Shown: positions 44,242-53,827 of the stretch, in pieces
Layout: the number at the start of each line of letters is the position of its first letter
Numbering within the stretch: position 1 is the stretch's first letter
NCBI GenBank assembly: GCA_016906335.1
Contig: JADEYG010000009.1
Location: 1,541,001-1,605,000 of the forward strand
Length of the DNA: 64,000 nt
Direction: 5' to 3'
Source: Novakomyces olei
Taxonomy: Eukaryota > Ascomycota > Novakomycetes > Novakomycetales > Novakomycetaceae
The notes under the pieces: generated by a model
Told to the model about the DNA's origin: nothing
What the model saw: the letters and a program-made list of their open reading frames with translations, nothing else
Databases searched by the model: none
Made by a program: the position numbers and the translations under genes

Positions 44242-47200
44242 ATGCTGAGATCGGCTCTTATCGGCACACGCACGGGCCGAGCCTCGGCGGCTCGGGCGCT
44301 CGGCCGAGCGAATTCGCTCGGGCTTACTGGCCGGCAGAGGCCAGTAAAAATGACGCAATTAGCGTCTCGACTGTACGCTACGTCATCGAGCGACTCGCTG
44401 GCGTCGGACGGCTTTTTGCAGGGCAATTCTGCGAGCTATGTGGACGCGATGTATGCCGCGTGGAAACGGGACCCCTCTTCTGTCCATGTTTCGTGGCAGG
44501 CGTACTTTAGCAATATGGAAAACGGAGTCCCAGCGTCTCGGGCGTTTACGGCTCCGCCCACACTCGTCCCTACTCCGACAGGCGGAATCCCCTCACTTAC
44601 GCCCGGCGCCAGTATCGGGTCTGATGACGTCACAGACCATTTGAAAGTGCAGTTGCTGGTACGAGCGTACCAGGTGAGGGGCCACCATAGGGCCCACTTG
44701 GACCCGCTCGGGATCAAGAGCGAGGCTGATTTGGAGGCAGGAACGCCCAAGGAACTGACGCTGGAGCATTACGGGTTCACAGACAAGGATCTGGACACAG
44801 AGTATACGCTTGGACCTGGAATACTGAAACGGTTTGCTGTTGACGGCCGTCAAAAGATGACTCTGCGAGAGATTGTGCAGGCGTGTGAGCGGCTGTACTG
44901 TGGATCTTATGGCGTAGAGTACGTCCACATCCCGGACAGAAACCAGTGCGACTGGCTGCGTGACCGGTTGGAAATCCCTACACCTTTTGCTTATTCGCTC
45001 GATGAAAAGCGTAGAATCCTGGACCGGCTTATCTGGGCGGATTCGTTTGAACGGTTCCTGTCCACAAAGTACCCCAACGACAAACGCTTCGGTTTAGAGG
45101 GCGGAGAGTCTCTTGTCCCAGGGCTCAAGGCGCTTATTGACGACTCTGTTGAGCGAGGCATAGAGTCTGTCGTTATCGGAATGCCTCACAGAGGCCGATT
45201 GAATGTGTTGTCAAACGTTGTACGTAAACCCAACGAAGCCATCTTCTCCGAGTTTGCCGGGACACAGGACCCGAACGACGAGGGCTCAGGGGACGTAAAG
45301 TACCACTTGGGAATGAACTATGAACGGCCTACACCCTCTGGCAAACGTGTCAATCTCTCTCTCGTAGCCAACCCTTCACACTTGGAGTCAGAGGATCCTG
45401 TTGTGCTGGGCAAAACGAGGGCAATTCAGCACTATTGCAAGGACGAAAACACACACGAAAGGGCAATGGGACTGCTGTTGCACGGTGACGCTGCTTTTGC
45501 TGCTCAGGGGATTGTGTATGAGACAATGGGGTTCCATTCGCTGCCGGGTTACTCAACTGGGGGAACAGTACACGTAATCGTAAACAACCAGATCGGGTTC
45601 ACTACGGACCCGAGGTTTGCCCGCTCAACGCCCTACCCTTCCGATATTGCCAAATCAATTAATGCTCCAATCTTCCATGTAAATGCCGAGGATGTGGAGG
45701 CTCTAACGTTTATCTTTCAGCTGGCCTCCGAGTGGCGGCATGTATGGAAGCACGATGTAGTGATTGATCTGGTGTGCTACAGAAAGTACGGCCACAACGA
45801 GACTGACCAGCCGGCTTTTACACAGCCACGAATGTACCAGGCTATTGCTAAAAAGAAGTCTATCCTGCAACTCTACCTGGCCAAGCTCAAGGAAGAGGGC
45901 ACTTTTACAGACAAGGAGATTGAAGAGCACCAGAAATGGGTGTGGGGACTGCTGGAGGAGTCCTTTGCCAACGCTAAAAACTATGAGCCAACTGCTCGTG
46001 AATGGCTCACCTCTGCCTGGACAGGGTTTGCTACGCCCAAGGACATTGCCACCAAGATTATCCCTCACCTGCCCACGGCTGTGCCGGAAGCGACACTGAA
46101 AAAAGTCGGAGAGGTTGTTTCTACTGCCCCGGCTGGATTCCATGTGCACCGTAACCTTAAACGAATCCTCAACAATCGTGGCAAAACGGTAGAGTCCGGT
46201 GAGGGCATTGATATGCCCACCGGAGAGGCATTGGCCTTTGGCAGCCTCCTCCTGGAGGGCCACCATATCCGTGTCTCTGGCCAGGACGTGGAGCGTGGCA
46301 CTTTCTCCCAACGGCATGCTGTCCTGCACGATCAGGAGAACGAGAGCACTTTTGTCCCGCTCAACAATATCAGCAAAGACCAGGCCAGTTTTGTCATACA
46401 AAACTCGTCACTCTCCGAGTTTGGTGTCCTCGGCTTCGAGTACGGGTACAGCCTTTCCTCCCCTAATGCTCTCGTCATGTGGGAGGCACAGTTTGGCGAT
46501 TTTGCCAATAATGCTCAGTGCATTATCGACCAGTACATTAGCTCGGCAGAGACGAAATGGCTGCAGCGTAGCGGCCTTGTCATGTCCCTCCCTCACGGGT
46601 ACGACGGCCAGGGCCCAGAGCACAGCAATGGCCATATAGAACGGTACCTGCAGCTGTGCAATGAACCCCCACACGAGTACCCGAGCCGGGAAAAGCTGCA
46701 GAGGCAGCACCAGGACTGTAATATGCAAGTAATCTACCCAACAACGCCGGCAAACCTGTTCCATTTCCTGCGCAGACAGATCCATTCCGAGATTAGAAAA
46801 CCCTTGATATACTTTTTCTCAAAGTCCCTGCTCCGCCATCCGCTGGCCAGGTCGAGACTGGAAGATTTCAGTGAGGAGAATGGGTTTGCGTGGATCCTCA
46901 AGGACCATTTGTACCAACAGGCACCAGAAAAATTGGACCCCGTAGACAAGATCAAGAGACTCGTAATCTGCTCGGGACAGGTATGGGCCAAATTTAACCA
47001 TTTCCGTGAAGAGCACAGTATTACCGACACCGCTGTCATCCGTATCGAGCAGCTACACCCGTGGCCCTACGCTCAGCTGGGCAAAGCGCTGGACGAGTTT
47101 GAGAGTCTGGAGGATATCGTCTACCTCGCAGAAGAGCCGTACAATATGTCGCCGGCTCAGTTTGTTGAGCCCCGGCTCGCAACTACATTGGCACACAGTA

Positions 47201-47328
47201 CAAAGAGCGGGTTAACGCCTCGCGTTGTTACGCGTCCAGCTAGTGCCTCGCCGGCTACAGGCAACAAGATCCAGAACGCGAATGAGGAGAGGAACTTGAT
47301 GACTGAAACGTTCCAAGTCTCTGACTAG
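44242..47328 (+). CDS. KGD1: 2-oxoglutarate dehydrogenase E1, mitochondrial
   Basis: A 1028-residue intronless protein. The N-terminal 45 residues are rich in R, A and S with no acidic residue in the first 30 ([20 protein letters not shown]), as in a mitochondrial presequence. The conserved lipoyl-E2 binding start [21 protein letters not shown] follows. The thiamine diphosphate domain has [10 protein letters not shown] (about residue 313), the GDAAFAAQG and [10 protein letters not shown] Mg-ThDP site (about 414-455), and the C-terminal transketolase-like part has [14 protein letters not shown] and [15 protein letters not shown]. With E2 and E3 it converts 2-oxoglutarate to succinyl-CoA, the substrate of the LSC1-containing ligase found 14 kb downstream. 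The stop codon lies inside the first unit of a 19-bp tandem array. Confidence 0.98.
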   Translation: MLRSALIGTRTGRASAARALGRANSLGLTGRQRPVKMTQLASRLYATSSSDSLASDGFLQGNSASYVDAMYAAWKRDPSSVHVSWQAYFSNMENGVPASRAFTAPPTLVPTPTGGIPSLTPGASIGSDDVTDHLKVQLLVRAYQVRGHHRAHLDPLGIKSEADLEAGTPKELTLEHYGFTDKDLDTEYTLGPGILKRFAVDGRQKMTLREIVQACERLYCGSYGVEYVHIPDRNQCDWLRDRLEIPTPFAYSLDEKRRILDRLIWADSFERFLSTKYPNDKRFGLEGGESLVPGLKALIDDSVERGIESVVIGMPHRGRLNVLSNVVRKPNEAIFSEFAGTQDPNDEGSGDVKYHLGMNYERPTPSGKRVNLSLVANPSHLESEDPVVLGKTRAIQHYCKDENTHERAMGLLLHGDAAFAAQGIVYETMGFHSLPGYSTGGTVHVIVNNQIGFTTDPRFARSTPYPSDIAKSINAPIFHVNAEDVEALTFIFQLASEWRHVWKHDVVIDLVCYRKYGHNETDQPAFTQPRMYQAIAKKKSILQLYLAKLKEEGTFTDKEIEEHQKWVWGLLEESFANAKNYEPTAREWLTSAWTGFATPKDIATKIIPHLPTAVPEATLKKVGEVVSTAPAGFHVHRNLKRILNNRGKTVESGEGIDMPTGEALAFGSLLLEGHHIRVSGQDVERGTFSQRHAVLHDQENESTFVPLNNISKDQASFVIQNSSLSEFGVLGFEYGYSLSSPNALVMWEAQFGDFANNAQCIIDQYISSAETKWLQRSGLVMSLPHGYDGQGPEHSNGHIERYLQLCNEPPHEYPSREKLQRQHQDCNMQVIYPTTPANLFHFLRRQIHSEIRKPLIYFFSKSLLRHPLARSRLEDFSEENGFAWILKDHLYQQAPEKLDPVDKIKRLVICSGQVWAKFNHFREEHSITDTAVIRIEQLHPWPYAQLGKALDEFESLEDIVYLAEEPYNMSPAQFVEPRLATTLAHSTKSGLTPRVVTRPASASPATGNKIQNANEERNLMTETFQVSD

Positions 47329-47467
47329 ACTGGCAGTCTCTGAATAGACTGGCAGTCTCTGACTAGGCTGGCAGTCTCTGACTAGACTGGCAGTCTCTGA
47401 CTAGACTGGCAGTCTCTGACTAGACTGGCAGTCTCTGACTAGGCTGGCAGTCTGACTAGACTAGCAG
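47318..47467. repeat. 19-bp tandem array spanning the KGD1 stop codon
   Basis: About eight copies of TCTCTGACTAGACTGGCAG. The first copy encodes the last residues VSD and the TAG stop; the other copies make up the start of the 3'UTR. Single-base variants (GAATAG, AGGCTGG) occur. Confidence 0.95.
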
Positions 47468-47934
47468 TATAGTAATATTTGCTCTCTTGAATAAAATTAT
47501 GGGTTTAATTCAACGTGTGTGCCCTGCCTACCCGTACGCCACTCAAACTAGTCAAAACTAGTCTGCCGGGGTTTAGTTTTATTTTGCAACGATTTGTTTT
47601 TGACATTTTCCTTACCGATCTACTCTACAATGAATGGAAAAGATTAGACTCTACATTTCATGTTTGTATTGAGGGGGTAATATTGACTCGTTTATTAACG
47701 AGCGCCAATTGAGAATTGCAGGGTAGACCGACGGACGGATGCGTAAAAAGATTGAAATGCTGTGTGCAATACACGAATGAAAAGGAGGGCCATCGTCTGC
47801 GCAAATTTGCCAGTCAAATATGAGCTGTTGGCTGACTGACCTCTTTGCTTTTGTCGACAGATTTCGACGAGTAGAAAAGTAGAAGCAATTTTATGTGTTT
47901 TATTACTTGTGACAGTGTAAAGTAAGAGTACCAG

Positions 47935-48016
47935 ACAAAAAGTCAAGTACATAAAGTACAAGTACATAGAGTACAAGTACAAGTACATAAAGCACAAGTA
48001 CATTAAAGTACAAGTA
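47935..48016. repeat. Degenerate repeat (ACATAAAGTACAAGT)n
   Basis: About five imperfect copies; related units recur at 48278-48312. Confidence 0.75.
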
Positions 48017-48324
48017 TGTTGAATTATTTTAAGTTGAGTTGAAGTTCGAACGGTTGATACTAACTATTTGACTTTGAAAAGAATGTTAAAGGTCCCCCAA
48101 GGCTCAGAGGCGCTGTCAGGGATATATATATATTATTCAATAATAGATCTGGTAAAGACAGAATGTAGGAATTGAATTAGAGGAGATTCCAGTAAGTAAA
48201 GTAGAGACAGAATTATTCATGTAAAGACAGTGATTATTTCAAATAATAGAGTTAAATATAAGTTATATAGAGTCAACAGAGTACATAAAGTACAAGTATA
48301 TAAAGTACCAAGTATATAATGTAG

Positions 48325-48381
48325 AAAGGACCAAAAGTGAGAAAGACCAATAATAAGAAAGACCAAAAGTAAGAAAGACCG
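48325..48381. repeat. Degenerate 16-bp repeat (AAAGACCAAAAGTAAG)n
   Basis: Three to four copies, directly before the 5S-like stretch. Confidence 0.75.
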
Positions 48382-48450
48382 GATCACACGAAATCAAACG
48401 GTCTCATTACTCGCGAAAGTTAAGCAATATTGCGAGCAATTCCGATTCGC
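48377..48450 (+). pseudogene. Possible degenerate 5S rRNA fragment
   Basis: The stretch resembles the 5' half of eukaryotic 5S rRNA: GGATCACACG, then CGGTCTCATTACTCG, then GAAAGTTAAGC followed by TTGCGAGC. The last two match the loop A/helix III and internal A-box region (GAAGTTAAGC...TTGGGC). The 3' half and the GATGGGTGACC block are not recognisable. Called a relic from motif order only; chance similarity is possible. Confidence 0.3.
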
Positions 48451-48487
48451 ACAAACCAATCTAACACGAGAATTAATTAGTTACTAC

Positions 48488-48497
48488 GGAAAACCCT
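48488..48497 (+). promoter_or_regulatory. GGAAAACCCT variant of the promoter box
   Basis: One-base variant of AGAAAACCCT, 440 bp upstream of the inferred RhoGEF start and 18 bp before the ACGCGT cluster. Confidence 0.35.
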
Positions 48498-48514
48498 TTG
48501 TGAAGGGATAAGTA

Positions 48515-48554
48515 ACGCGTATTTACGCGTTACGCGTTGTATTTTACGACGCGT
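48515..48554. promoter_or_regulatory. Cluster of four MCB (ACGCGT) elements
   Basis: ACGCGT occurs at 48515, 48525, 48532 and 48549. ACGCGT is the MluI cell-cycle box bound by MBF (Mbp1/Swi6 or Res/Cdc10) in G1/S genes. The cluster lies about 385 bp upstream of the inferred RhoGEF start. The sites form nested inverted repeats (TAACGCGTA tt TACGCGTTA). Confidence 0.55.
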
Positions 48555-48936
48555 TACCGCATTTGGGAGATGCGCAGAGGAGACCGGCGACAAGAATTGG
48601 GCACGTTTTATTTTGCATCCAAACCAACACGCAAAAGAGCATTCGCTCAAAAGTCTCTTGGCAGGACGGAAGAGCATATATTGTTCACGTTCGGCACAAG
48701 ACATTCTCTTTTTCTCTGTTCAAAAAGGCCGTTGTCTCTACGGCAGAAGCCCGATTCCCTGGCTGTCTCGGTTTTTTTAACCTTTTTCATCGAGCTTGAA
48801 AATTCGGCCACACTGGACCTTTGAGTCAGTGCGGGACAGTTCGCCTTCAGCGCTACAACGTCAGACTCGCTCTGCGTGAACCGTCTTTGGCTTTATCCTT
48901 TCTTATTTGAGTGGAGCGTTGGCGCTTACTTTCAAT

Positions 48937-51900
48937 ATGACGGCATCGCCGCGGATTCCTTCTACTGTATGTGTAAGCTGCCGATTTTTTGTTTAGCCCT
49001 TCAACTCGACCTGAAAGTTGCACACTGGTTTTATTCTACTCGTTTCTATATTTCTTCACTTGTTTAATTATTCTATTTAATTCCTTTTATTTGATTTGAT
49101 TGATTTGATTTGATTGATTTGATTGATTTGATTGATTTGATTGATTTGATTGATTTGATTGATTTGATTGATTTGATTGATTTGATTGATTTGATTGATT
49201 TGATTGATTTGATTGATTTGATTGATTTGATTGATTTGATTGATTTGATTGATTTGATTGATTTGATTGATTTGATTGATTTGATTGATTTGATTGATTT
49301 GATTGATTTGATTGATTTGATTGATTTGATTGATTTGATTGATTTGATTTGATTTGATTTGATTGATTTGATTGATTTGATTGATTTGATTGATTTGATT
49401 GATTTGATTGATTTGATTGATTTGATTGATTTGATTGATTTGATTTGATTTGATTTGATTTGATTGATTGATTTGATTTGATTATTTGAGTTATTTGAGT
49501 TATTTGATTTGATTTGATTTATTTGATTTGATTTGATCTGGTTGATTTGATTTGGTTGATTTGATTTGGTTTATTTGATTTATTTGATTTAATTTATTTG
49601 ACTTATTGATTTGATTTAATTACATTAATTTCATTAAATTATATTTAATTTCCATTGGAGCTGACAGGCAGGGCCCCACACGGCCGCTATTTTCCCGTGC
49701 CCGGCCCGTGAGGCTGGCGGAAGAGACTCCCGACACCCCCGACAGCGGCAGCGGCAGCGGAGACGATCCCGCTGGCCGACCAGAAGGAGCAGTCGGGGCG
49801 GCAGCGCCGTATACAAACTGGTCGTACCCTTACCAGAAAACCCCTGTCCCCCGTCGGCCGAAGCCGGCAGCGGCAGCGGGACTTTTACTGCCAATTGCCG
49901 CTCAGAATGCGCCACCGCCGACAGTTTTGCCCGATCTTTTGGCCGACGTGGAAACGGACGAAGGCAATTCGTCGTCGTCCAGTTCAATAATGCACAAGGC
50001 AAGTTTGTCTGTCGCATCGAGCAGTACAAATTCGTATAAAAATACGAATACAAACACAAATTCGTATAAAAATACCAGTACAAATAGCGGAGCAGACGGC
50101 AGCGGTCCGCCGCCTGATTTTGCGCCTCCGCCACCGCCATTGCCGATGAGCGGCAATCGCCCTTCTTTCCTTGTGAGTCCGTCAGAGCTGAGGTCAGTTT
50201 ACGCAGACTCTGAGGCGCCAATGAGCCCCTTTGGCCCAATTTCGCCACTCGCACGAGGCGATATTGCCTACTCGCTGGAGCAGATAAGCGACGAGTACAT
50301 TGCCGGCGAGTCTGTATACTGTGCGTACCTGCAAACAGCCATTTCTGCAGTGGCCGAGTGTCCTGTTCCTCTTCTCGCAGAGGGAACAATGCACTGCCTT
50401 TTGCGAATGCACCGAATCTCAGAGACGATGCTTAAAGCCGTCACTGCCGATACCAATCATTTGAACCTTCTCGCGTCTTTTATCGTGTTTCCTGAGCTCG
50501 CACGGTCACTGTACGTGGAGTACGTGACAATGTTTCGACTCGGGTGGGACGTTTATCCCTACGAGAAAGAAATGGGAAAAAATTGGGAAGAAAAGGGAAG
50601 AAATGGGGAAGAAATGGGAAGAAATGGGGAAGAAATGGACCAAAATGGGGAAGAAATGGACAAAAATGGAGAAAAAAAGGACAAAAATCAGGAAAAAAAT
50701 GACAAAAATCAGGACAAAAAAGAGACAAACGAGACAACCAGCAACGAGGCAGGAGCAGTAGCGCATATTAGAGCAGTGCTTTCTACACTGCCGCCAGTCG
50801 AGCAGTCGCTCGATTGGCTGCTTAAACGGCCGCTCGCCCGGCTTCGTTCGTACACGTGTATATACAAAAAACTGCTTCAGCTCGGACTGCAGAACGACAC
50901 AGCCTACCGCGCCGAGGCAGAGCGGCTGCAAGTGGCACACGATAAAGTGTACAGCCTTTTGAGGCTCGCAAGAGCCAAATTTAGTGAGGAGAGGAGGCGA
51001 TTGAGTGGCTCAAGGCGGAGCGGCCTCTGTATCCGCTCCGGACTGTGGTCTGAGCAGATGCGTTTGGCCGCGAGAGCTCTGCCCTCAGAGCTGGACGCGT
51101 CACGTACACGTGACGCGTTGTCTTTAGAACCTGTAGAAAATTACGCGTTGGATAATATTTACGCGTCAGAAAATTACGCGTCAGAGAGGCAGATTGTAGC
51201 GCGACGCGTTTTTGCCTTTAGTATGATGCACACTGCCTCGGCGACTCTGACGCAGTGCGCACGCGTCGAGTGCATTGTCCTCACTGACGCGCTCGTCGTG
51301 GCCGCGCGCCCACGCGTCGGAAAGCTGAGGCTCATGTTCCCACCTATCCCACACTCGGCGTGGGCTGTCAGTAAAGAGGACAAGAGTGGCGTCGAGATTG
51401 CCGTTTATGGCCAAGAGCGGATGCAGTTTGCGGAAGAGCAAAAGAGCAGTGGAAATGACGAGGCGATTAGGAGCGAATCGCTGCCAATTCTCGATCTACG
51501 CGAGTTTGTAGACGTTTTGCACGGAGTACACGTGCAAACTGCCAAAGGCAGTGCCAAAGGCACTGCCGAAGGCAGTTTTTTAGGCAATTTTGGAGGCAAT
51601 TTTGGAGGCAGTTTTGTACACAATTCTACTTCCAATTCTACAGCCAATTCTATACACAATTCTGGTGCCGGCGGAATTGCCGGCGGAATTGCCGGTCTGT
51701 CGCTGAGCCAAAGCCAGGCGAGTCTGGCTACAGACTCGCTGCATTCAGTGCGCAGTTCAGCAATAAGCGGCAGCGGCAATTTGTACCTTTATCAGACCAG
51801 CGGCAGCTCTAACGGCAGCTCTGGCCGGCGGACCAGTAGAGCAGCAGCAGTCCCGAGTCCTATTGTGGAAGAGTTTGGAGGAGAGGAGCAGTCAGAGAGA

Positions 51901-53130
51901 GAGAGGGCAGAGAGAAATACGGCAGAAAGAGAGAAATCAGAAAGGTTGGACATAGCAAAAACCGGCAAAGGCAGTGAGCCTGTGCCTCTTGACGAAGCGT
52001 CGCCAAGTGCGAGCGAAAAGTCGTGGAAACCGCTGCGCCTGTCCCTTTCGTCCCGCAGCGGTTTTACCAGCTCGTCAGGGTTTTCCAGCAGCCGAACGAT
52101 TGACAGGATCGAGGAAGAGGAGGAGGAGGAGAATGAGAAGGGAGAGAGGACAAAAGAGAGGACAATAGAGAGAGAAGAAAGAGGAGAAAGAGAAGAGAGT
52201 CAAAGAGAAAGAGGAGAAAGACAAGCGACTCTGGAAAAGACAGCCGGTGGCAGAACGGGGACAGTACGGCCGGCAGAGTTAAAGGAAAATGCCTCCAAAG
52301 TAAACGAGCTGAGCGAGACGGGAGACGGGCAGGAAAACAGAGGTCTAAAGGCAAAAGGCCAAGAGAGAGAGGCAGAAACCAGTGGTAAAAAAGCCAGTAC
52401 TCGCCCGCCCGAGCCTGGCGAATCGCAAGGTCCCTCCCTTAGCCCTGAGCCGTGTGGGTTCGAGTGCGGTCTGCCTGGGATAAACTCTTCGCCGCTGGTA
52501 GCCTCACCGAGAAAATGGGCTCGAGCCTCGATCCTGCTGGGCGGTAAACCCGGCCAGGAGAACCAGGGTCTCTTGTTTGCAAGCAGACGGCTTTCTTATG
52601 GCAAAAGAAAGGGGCCAATGACAAAAGGCAGTAGTGACTGGGCCGAGTCTTGCAGCAACAGTATTTCTGCCATTGAGTGCTCTCCGAAACGCGACCATTC
52701 ACAGATGAGTGCCTCTTCAGCTTCTGCTGCTTTTGCTTCTGCTATTGACGCTTCTCCCTCTAAAAAACCGGCAATGCTGAGCCGAAACTGTGGTGAAAGG
52801 CACCTCGACAGGTTCCCGCGGCCGCCAATGTCTATTTTACAGGATTTTACAGTGGGAGAAAAGGCCTCTACAGTGGCAGAGCAGGCAGAAATGCCTGCAG
52901 TATATGGACCTGTGCCGTGGAGGCCAAACGGGTCTGGCGCCAGCAGCGAGAGCCGTTGGCCTGGTGCAGCAGATACTGCGGCTTCGAATCCCCGTGGCCA
53001 CGGCCCTCAAATACGGAGGTCGGGGTCTGTACGTAAAGCTAATTATACAGCTACGGGGGCACCAGCGCGGAGGACGCGGATGTTTTCACGGTTTATTGGT
53101 GGCTTTTCACGCCGGAAGAATCGCGATTGA
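48937..53130 (+). CDS. Dbl-homology (DH) Rho guanine nucleotide exchange factor
   Basis: The main exon runs 49672-53130. It lacks an ATG near its open end, so I infer a 10-codon first exon at 48937-48966 (MTASPRIPST, donor GTATGTG) joined over a 705-nt intron ending GCTGACAGGCAG; total 1162 residues. Residues about 205-445 look like a DH domain: EQISDEYIAGESVYCAYLQ, HLNLLASFIVFPELARSLYV, and the diagnostic C-terminal helix KRPLARLRSYTCIYKKLLQ. A degenerate tandem insertion of about 60 charged residues (GKNWEEKGRNGEEM, then GRNGEEMDQNGEEMDKNGE) splits the domain. Residues about 510-595 may form a PH-like barrel. The rest is disordered and rich in S, G, E and R. It should activate a Rho/Cdc42 GTPase in polarity or cytokinesis; Bud3- or Gef2-type relatives are possible. 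The start exon is inference; the first in-frame ATG in the main exon is near 49990. Confidence 0.78.
49095..49490. repeat. 9-bp tandem array (TTTGATTGA)n in RhoGEF intron 1
   Basis: More than 35 copies, with short TTTGA runs near 49345 and 49440, trailing into degenerate TTTGATT repeats to about 49610. It lies inside the inferred 705-nt first intron. Confidence 0.96.
50566..50725 (+). repeat. Coding tandem repeat inside the DH domain
   Basis: Imperfect copies of a 15-18 bp unit of the form GAAATGGGAAGAAATG/ACAAAAATCAGG, in frame, giving alternating N, G, E, K, D and M residues between two conserved DH helices. Confidence 0.85.
51095..51317. other. Cluster of eight ACGCGT sites in RhoGEF coding sequence
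   Basis: ACGCGT occurs at 51095, 51113, 51143, 51161, 51176, 51204, 51261 and 51312. The first two form a perfect 11-bp inverted repeat, ACGCGTCACGT (51095-51105) and ACGTGACGCGT (51108-51118). Confidence 0.8.
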
Positions 53131-53163
53131 AGCGGCAGTTATGATTTTGTTTTCATCTAGTTG

Positions 53164-53280
53164 ATTTTGTTTGTTTAATTGCTGTTGTTTAATTGCTGTT
53201 GTTTAATTGCTGTTGTTTAATTGCTGTTTGTCTGTTTGTTATTTGTCTAATTGCTGTTTGTCTATTTGTAGTTTGTCTTA
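53164..53280. repeat. Tandem repeat (TTGCTGTTGTTTAA)n
   Basis: Four good copies of a 15-bp unit, then related TTGCTGTTTGTCT units, directly downstream of the RhoGEF stop. Confidence 0.85.
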
Positions 53281-53570
53281 TTTTATTATTTATTTATTAA
53301 TCAATTTTGGCTAAACAGAATGGTTCTTTAAAGGACACATGATTCTTTTCTTTTAATCAGTTTTTGGCTCATTTTTCTGTTGATTGGTGCTTGTAACCTT
53401 TTGACATGCGGCTTTGGGGTTGTTTGTTGTAGTGCACGGCTGTTGTTTATAGAGCTCGTCGATAGCCGGGATACATTCGTATAGTATAATTCACTATTGG
53501 CTTTAAATGACCGCCGTTTGTCAGGCATTGTAATGAAACTAGCGGCGTTTGCTTTGTGATACTGCTAATA

Positions 53571-53606
53571 AACCCATAAACCCATAAACGCATAAACCCT
53601 AACCCT
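53571..53606 (+). repeat. Telomere-like degenerate repeat
   Basis: Successive ATAAACCC, ATAAACCC, ATAAACGC, ATAAACCC and TAACCCTA units: a short interstitial run of CCCTAA-related hexamers/octamers. Confidence 0.6.
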
Positions 53607-53805
53607 ACAAAACCTACAAACTTTGGTCTTCCTTTAGTCACAGGAACAGGCTGATTAGTCATACTGATTAGTCACAACGACTTGCTATATAAGTAGAGTA
53701 GTAATAATGTACGCTAATATATTCATAAACGGGACTAATAAAGTCGCGTGGCCATCAACACGGCCATCACCGCGGCCATCCGACTCGGCAATAAACAGAC
53801 TAACC

Positions 53806-53815
53806 AGAAAACCCT
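53806..53815 (+). promoter_or_regulatory. AGAAAACCCT box adjacent to start codon
   Basis: Copy of the recurrent motif ending 12 bp before the ATG of the HGSNAT-like gene, the closest of all copies. Confidence 0.4.
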
Positions 53816-53827
53816 TTACAACGAGCA

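Larger units (their letters stand above)
47329..48936. other. Intergenic KGD1/RhoGEF, repeat-rich
   Basis: About 1.6 kb. After the 19-bp array it holds GTACAAGTA-type repeats (47930-48016, 48280-48320), AAGACCAAAAGTAAGA repeats (48330-48380), a 5S-rRNA-like stretch, an AGAAAACCCT-type box and four ACGCGT sites. No convincing protein gene is seen. Confidence 0.55.
53131..53827. other. Intergenic RhoGEF/HGSNAT-like
   Basis: Contains a 16-bp array after the RhoGEF stop, telomere-like AAACCCATAAACGCATAAACCCTAACCC sequence in scattered form near 53570-53605, and an AGAAAACCCT box immediately before the next ATG. No gene is seen. Confidence 0.55.

Noticed and set aside
48537-48824. 95-codon frame upstream of the RhoGEF gene
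   Set aside because: It overlaps a second frame, lies in the MCB-containing promoter region and has no domain.
49110-49352. Open frame of repeated IDL residues
   Set aside because: Translation of the TTTGATTGA array in the inferred RhoGEF intron.
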